A stretch of DNA of 64,000 bases from Roseisalinus antarcticus. Lineage in GTDB: Bacteria; Pseudomonadota; Alphaproteobacteria; Rhodobacterales; Rhodobacteraceae. The notes under the pieces are model-generated. The model worked only from the letters and a program-made list of their open reading frames with translations. It did no database searches and was not told the origin of the DNA. A program made the translations under genes and the position numbers. The DNA lies in contig NZ_FWFZ01000011.1 in NCBI RefSeq assembly GCF_900172355.1, positions 62,001 to 126,000 on the forward strand. Direction: 5' to 3'. Positions 60,801 through 64,000 of the stretch are shown piece after piece. Each line of letters opens with the position of its first letter. Positions within the stretch are counted from its first letter, which is position 1.

Positions 60801-61549
60801 CCGGCGACCAGGAGGAGCAGGCCGAGAGCATGGCGTTTCTCGGCATGGCTTTCCTCGGGGCGCTGGGGTTGATGTTCATCATCCTGCTGGCGCAGTTCAA
60901 CTCGTTCTACAATTCGGTGCTGGTGCTGCTGGCGGTAGTGCTGTCGACCACCGGTGTGCTGATCGGGATGCTGGTCATGGACCAGACCTTCTCGATCATC
61001 ATGACCGGGACGGGGATCGTGGCGCTGGCAGGGATCGTGGTGAACAACAACATCGTTCTGATCGACACCTATCAGGAATATTCCGCCTACATGCCCCGGA
61101 TCGACGCGATCACCCGCACCGCCGAGGATCGCATCCGCCCGGTTCTGCTGACGACGATCACGACGATGGCGGGCCTGGCGCCGATGATGTTCGGGCTCAG
61201 CCTGGATTTCATCGGCGGCGGCTACACGATCGACAGCCCCACCGCACTCTGGTGGAAGCAGCTGGCAACGGCCGTCGTCTTCGGCCTCGGGATCGCCACG
61301 GTGCTGACGCTGATCTTCACGCCCTCGATGCTGGCGCTGCGGGTCTGGGTCACGACCTATGCCCGCTGGCTCGGCCGCTTGCTGGCCCGGATGTCCTTCG
61401 GCCGCGGCAGCAAGGCCGCCCGCGACTGGGCCCTGGCCCGCGAGGCGCGCCGTGTCCGCCACCCCGAGATCGTCTGGACAGAGGACGACATGGACGCGCC
61501 CGACCCCGCGCAGGCGCCCTCGATGCTGCCGTTGCGCGCGGCCGAGTAG
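57803..61549 (+). CDS. RND efflux permease with central extra membrane segment
   Basis: A 1248-residue proton-driven exporter, about 200 residues longer than typical AcrB-type pumps. The helix-4 motif is GMLVDGAIVVVEYADKR, with the second-half counterpart GIVALAGIVVNNNIVLIDTYQ. Between helices 6 and 7 (about residues 496-600) there is an added stretch with two more likely membrane helices (SMMIVFVGAMLTL and LPGTVLFLIGAVLTSITVG). The C-terminal tail is charged. Substrate unknown. No outer-membrane channel gene adjoins. Confidence 0.94.
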   Translation: MTGIVDWAASRARMVLAFIVLSLAAGAYAYVGLPKEGEPDIEIPALFISVPFQGISAEDSEKLLVKPMETELADLDGLKSMSGTAAEGYAGVALEFEFGWDKSQILADVRDAMNNAQGQFPQGADQYSITEINFSEFPILVVNLTGDVPERTLLQVAKALQDRIEALEPVLEAGLAGQRDEMLEVLIDPLRLESYNVTAGELINVVVNNNLLVAAGEVATEQGTFSVKIPSSFEEPRDIYDLPVKTEGDRVVTLGDLASISLTFEDRSGTARFNGVNTVALQVVKRKGFNLIDTVQLVKETVEAERASWPQELQTAISVGTSNDQSRQVSSMVSQLEGSVLTAVALVMIVVLAALGTRPALLVGFAIPTSFLLCFVLLGVMGITISNIVMFGLILAVGMLVDGAIVVVEYADKRISEGSGPMHAYTEAAKRMFWPIVSSTATTLCAFLPMLFWPGIPGEFMGMLPVTLIFVLSASLIVALVYLPVMGGVTGRMSRFFVNASNALRRRLPWIVRAALVPPSMMIVFVGAMLTLNPAYLSGAAVQTDGIVASLPGTVLFLIGAVLTSITVGSARIERAPREIRAGYRRSVFGWVIHAIAGNPIMPIVSIAAIGAAVVSTFIYFGANSNGVEFFVESEPEQGTVYVRARGNLSLEEKDMLVRQAEEIVLAHPGVVNVFSFAGDGGLNTDASGGSVPSDTVGQVQFETIPWEDRTDRPDLDGDLVIEELNEQLAQIPGIQAEILALAQGPASGKPVDLRLTGDNWDELREATDIARAHFDTVPGLVQIEDTLPLPGIDWQINVDVEQAGRFGADVATVGGMVQLVTNGILLDTMRVPSSDEEIDIRVRLPEKDRVLSTLDTLRVRTNVGLVPLSNFVTREPVAKLAQIDRIDQTRTFEVKADVGPGLFRAVTGDQDAPETLAYLRQVTDDVRANADDGATFMTAADEEYQITQLEPGTSRGDVIAAMDDGSARTVAVNPNERIAALTEWLETDPFPSSVNWEWTGDQEEQAESMAFLGMAFLGALGLMFIILLAQFNSFYNSVLVLLAVVLSTTGVLIGMLVMDQTFSIIMTGTGIVALAGIVVNNNIVLIDTYQEYSAYMPRIDAITRTAEDRIRPVLLTTITTMAGLAPMMFGLSLDFIGGGYTIDSPTALWWKQLATAVVFGLGIATVLTLIFTPSMLALRVWVTTYARWLGRLLARMSFGRGSKAARDWALAREARRVRHPEIVWTEDDMDAPDPAQAPSMLPLRAAE

Positions 61550-61584
61550 GCCGGTCGGGAAAGGCCCGTCGCAAGAGACCGCAA

Positions 61585-61612
61585 ACGCCCGCCCGACCCG
61601 GCGGGCGTCTTG
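61585..61612 (+). terminator. Hairpin terminator after the RND operon
   Basis: ACGCCCGCC pairs with GGCGGGCGT, followed by CTTG. The T tract is short, so strength is uncertain. Confidence 0.6.
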
Positions 61613-61684
61613 CCGTCAAGGCCCTTGCCATGTGACGAGCATATGCGGAAATTGACGAAGCTCCTCTGACGAAAGGACCGCAAG

Positions 61685-62020
61685 ATGACCCTCCCCGCCT
61701 TCATGCAGGCTTTTCCCGGCCTCGACCTGCCCTTCCCCGAGGACGTCGTGACGTCGAACGCGATCCGGTCGGACGCGGGCCTCGTGGTCTTTTTCACGTT
61801 CCACAAGGACATGGTCCTGCCGCCCCATTCCCACGGGCCGCAATGGGGCAGCGTTCTGGAGGGGCGGATCGAGTTCACCATAGGCGGCGAGACCCGACTC
61901 TATGGGCCGGGCGACAGCTACGACATTCCCGCAGGCGTCGAGCACGGGGCCACGATCGCGGCCGGCTCAAAAGTGATCGATGTCTTTGCCGAGCCCGACC
62001 GCTACGCCCTAAAGGCATAG
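61685..62020 (+). CDS. Cupin-domain protein
   Basis: A 111-residue single cupin barrel. HSHGPQWGSVLEGRIEF gives cupin motif 1 and GPGDSYDIPAGVEHGA motif 2, so His, His, Glu and His are available to bind a metal. Small cupins are often dioxygenases, isomerases or sensors. Nothing here identifies the substrate. The start follows GAAAGGA. Its stop codon lies within a long inverted repeat. Confidence 0.9.
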   Translation: MTLPAFMQAFPGLDLPFPEDVVTSNAIRSDAGLVVFFTFHKDMVLPPHSHGPQWGSVLEGRIEFTIGGETRLYGPGDSYDIPAGVEHGATIAAGSKVIDVFAEPDRYALKA

Positions 62021-62029
62021 CGGTCGGGC
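61993..62029. terminator. Inverted repeat spanning the cupin stop codon
   Basis: Arms of 12 bases (61993-62004 and 62018-62029, core CGACCGCTA) with an inner GCC/GGC pair form a strong hairpin that includes the TAG stop. It lies between convergent cupin and exporter genes and lacks a T tract. Confidence 0.6.
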
Positions 62030-62045
62030 CATGGCGGTCAGGGCG

Positions 62046-63242
62046 TCAGCCGACGGCGCTGTTGTCGGGCGCCACGCGGGGCAGCATGACCAGCACCAGC
62101 GCCAGCGCCGCCAGCGCACAGACGGCGATGGCGCCGACCATCGGCGTCGCCGTGCCGTCGAAGAACGGTCCGGCCAGGGTGACCATCAGCCCCGCCGTCA
62201 CCATCTGCAAGGTGCCACCCAGCGAGGATGCCAGCCCGGCGATATTGCCGTGGGCATCCAGCGCCAGCACCATCGTGGTCGGCACCACCAGGCCGAGGAA
62301 GGCGTTGCCGAGAAACAGCATGGCGACGATCACCGGCAGGCTGCCGCCGCCCATGAGCACGACCACGAACAGCGAGACCATCATCGTGGCAAAGCCAACG
62401 ACGGCCCAGCGCACCACCGGCACCGCGCCGAACCGCATGCCCAGCGGGGCGGCCATCTGGCTGGAGGCGAAAAAGCCCACGGCGTTCATGGCGAAGGCGA
62501 TACTGAAGCCGACCGGGCTCAGCCCGAACTGGCCGGCATAGACGAAGCTCGCCGACGAGATGAAGACAAAGAAGCTGGCAAAGCCGAAGGCGCCGATGAA
62601 GGTCAGCCCCATGAAGCCGGGATCGGTCAGCAGGATCCGGGCGCTCGCCACCATCGTGCGCAGGCGGATCGGCACCCGGCGCTCCGGCGGCAGGGTCTCG
62701 GGCAGCGCCAGCGCGGTCAGCGTCAGGCTCAGCACCACGCCGCCGCAGAGCACCCAGAACATCAGCCGCCAGCCGCCCAGCACCATCAGCCCCGAGCCCG
62801 CCAGCGGCGCCAGCATCGGCGAGACCGAGATCACCAGCATGACCAGCGCCATCAGCCGCGTCGCCTCGGCCCCGGTGTGCAGGTCGCGGATGATCGCGCG
62901 CGGGGTGACCATGACCACCGCCGCGCCCAGCCCCTGCAAGCCCCGGAACAACGTCAGCGCCCAGATCGTCGGCGCCATCGCACAACCGACCGAGGCCGCG
63001 GCGAAGATGCCCAGCCCGGCGTAGATCGGCAGCTTGCGGCCGAACCGGTCCGACAGCGGCCCCCAGGCAAGCTGGCTGAGGCCGAAAACGATGAAATAGG
63101 CGGTAAGCGTCGCCTGGACCTGGGCCACCGTCGCATCCAGCCCCTGCTCGATCAGCGGCAGTGCCGGAAGGTACATGTCGATGGCAAAGGGGCCGACGGC
63201 AGACAACAGACCCAGCACTAGGGCCATGCGGAACAGGGACAT
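62046..63242 (-). CDS. Bcr/CflA-family multidrug efflux transporter
   Basis: A 398-residue major-facilitator protein with 12 helices. Motif A is WGPLSDRFGRKLP, PFAIDMYLPALP near the start is typical of the Bcr/CflA group, and RGLQGLGAAVVMVTPRAIIRD is motif B. It is a drug:proton antiporter by family. A dyad like those before the RND pump lies upstream of its start. Confidence 0.94.
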   Translation of the reverse strand: MSLFRMALVLGLLSAVGPFAIDMYLPALPLIEQGLDATVAQVQATLTAYFIVFGLSQLAWGPLSDRFGRKLPIYAGLGIFAAASVGCAMAPTIWALTLFRGLQGLGAAVVMVTPRAIIRDLHTGAEATRLMALVMLVISVSPMLAPLAGSGLMVLGGWRLMFWVLCGGVVLSLTLTALALPETLPPERRVPIRLRTMVASARILLTDPGFMGLTFIGAFGFASFFVFISSASFVYAGQFGLSPVGFSIAFAMNAVGFFASSQMAAPLGMRFGAVPVVRWAVVGFATMMVSLFVVVLMGGGSLPVIVAMLFLGNAFLGLVVPTTMVLALDAHGNIAGLASSLGGTLQMVTAGLMVTLAGPFFDGTATPMVGAIAVCALAALALVLVMLPRVAPDNSAVG

Positions 63243-63273
63243 GGGAAACTCCGGATTTCGGGCTGGCCGACAG

Positions 63274-63291
63274 CTAGACCGAATGGTTCAG
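63274..63291. promoter_or_regulatory. Operator-like dyad, copy 3 (exporter promoter)
   Basis: CTAGAC-CGAATG-GTTCAG matches copies 1 and 2 in length and in the right arm, with two changes in the left arm. It ends 32 bases upstream of the Bcr/CflA exporter start. Confidence 0.5.
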
Positions 63292-63393
63292 TTCGGCAAG
63301 CCCGCAGATCGACAAAGCGCGCGGGGCCGTTTTGCAGATCCGCACAGAAGGCCCTCGCACAATCGCACAGGTCCGCCCGGCGCCGGCGTGCCC

Positions 63394-64000
63394 TCAGGCG
63401 GCCTCTTCCTCGGCCGCCTGGCGATCCCAGAGCTGCGCATAGCGCCCGCCCTTGGCCAGCAGCATCTCGTGGCTGCCCTGTTCCACCACCTGGCCGGCCT
63501 CCAGCACGACGATCCGGTCCGCATCCGCGATCGTCGACAGCCGATGCGCGATGGTGATGACCGTGCGGCCGCGGCTCATGGCGCGAAGCTGGCCCTGAAT
63601 CTCGCGCTCGGTGTCGGTGTCGAGCGCCGAGGTCGCCTCGTCCAGCAACAGGATCGGCGGGTCCTTCAGCAGGGTGCGGGCGATGCCCACCCGCTGCTTC
63701 TCGCCGCCCGAAAGCTTCAGCCCGCGCTCGCCCACGGCGGTGTCATAGCCCTCGGGCAGGGACAGGATGAAGTCGTGCACCTGCGCCGCCCGCGCCGCGG
63801 CCTCCACCTCGCCCCGGGTCGCCTCGTCCTTGCCGTAGGCGATGTTGTAATAGATCGAGTCGTTGAACAGCACCGTGTCCTGCGGCACCACCCCGATTTG
63901 GTCGTGCAGGCTGACCTGTGTCACGTCGCGCACGTCCTGGCCGTCGATGGTCAACGCCCCGCCCGTCACGTCGTAGAACCGGAACAGCAGCCGCCCGATG
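63394..64000 (-). CDS. ABC exporter ATP-binding/permease protein, ATM1/ABCB type (partial)
   Basis: The last 201 residues of an ABC half-transporter; the membrane domain and Walker A lie beyond the right edge. The visible part begins [16 protein letters not shown], just after Walker A. The Q-loop [10 protein letters not shown], signature LSGGEKQR, Walker [13 protein letters not shown] and H-loop TIAHRLST are intact. The block [15 protein letters not shown] resembles ATM1-type exporters that move glutathione-linked sulfur or metal compounds. The subtype is a recognition call. Confidence 0.88.
   Translation of the reverse strand, partial: IGRLLFRFYDVTGGALTIDGQDVRDVTQVSLHDQIGVVPQDTVLFNDSIYYNIAYGKDEATRGEVEAAARAAQVHDFILSLPEGYDTAVGERGLKLSGGEKQRVGIARTLLKDPPILLLDEATSALDTDTEREIQGQLRAMSRGRTVITIAHRLSTIADADRIVVLEAGQVVEQGSHEMLLAKGGRYAQLWDRQAAEEEAA

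Noticed and set aside
57701-61462. Very long open frame on the minus strand (over 1200 codons) opposite the RND permease.
   Set aside because: It is antisense to a fully recognisable permease. Its His/Arg/Asp/Gly-rich composition is what GC-rich codon bias yields on the opposite strand.

Overview
The window is GC-rich chromosomal DNA of an alphaproteobacterium, almost certainly a Rhodobacteraceae (Roseobacter-group) member. The reasons are an RcGTA-type gene transfer agent (GTA) cluster beside mltG-fabF-acpP-fabG-fabD, the yajC-secDF-ccmABCDG arrangement, S6-S18-L9 with an acidic L9 tail, and several families typical of that lineage (DUF6314, DUF1223, DUF3445, Hint_2, PPC-like secreted proteins). 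No insertion sequence, CRISPR array or rRNA operon was seen. One tRNA (Leu, anticodon TAG) is present.

Layout. 1-6.8 kb: the head half of a GTA cluster on the minus strand (g1/TerS-like, TerL, portal, small membrane protein, prohead protease, capsid, connector, stopper, tail terminator, tail tube), cut by the left window edge. A strong intrinsic terminator sits inside it between terL and portal. 7-12.8 kb: mltG and type II fatty-acid synthesis genes, with a divergent PilZ protein. 12.9-15 kb: a membrane protein, then rpsF-rpsR-rplI with a visible promoter and terminator. 15.3-20 kb: a periplasmic nucleotidase, a SnoaL-like protein, a small secreted protein and a decayed DUF4041/T5orf172 gene of lower GC. 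20.3-24.2 kb: tig, tRNA-Leu, a Hint-like protein and the NAD(P)H-hydrate repair enzyme. 24.4-26.2 kb: glnB-glnA. 26.3-31.5 kb: a DUF3445 protein, a hydrolase-OsmC fusion, bioY, DUF6314 and purB.

31.6-35.1 kb is the most distinctive part: a luxI/luxR quorum-sensing pair facing a second LuxR-type protein that keeps the acyl-homoserine-lactone pocket but ends at the start of the DNA-binding domain. A perfect 16-bp palindrome lies in their shared promoter. A small secreted peptide and a lone, divergent fliG follow.

35.8-49 kb: a lipid A-type acyltransferase, DUF1223, acnA, then one long minus-strand run from yajC through a SecD-like periplasmic protein, secD, secF, a TauE-type permease, an Mth938-like protein and ccmABCDG to a diheme cytochrome c. 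This run joins protein export to cytochrome c maturation. 49.6-56 kb: serS with two coupled genes, and the TPR/BamB-like/der operon. 56.3-64 kb: an RND efflux pair behind two copies of an 18-bp operator-like dyad, a cupin, a Bcr/CflA exporter with a third dyad of the same type upstream, and the C-terminal part of an ABC exporter cut by the right edge.

Functions were assigned by reading motifs. No database search was run, so domain names are recognition calls, and start codons were chosen from overlaps and ribosome-binding sites.
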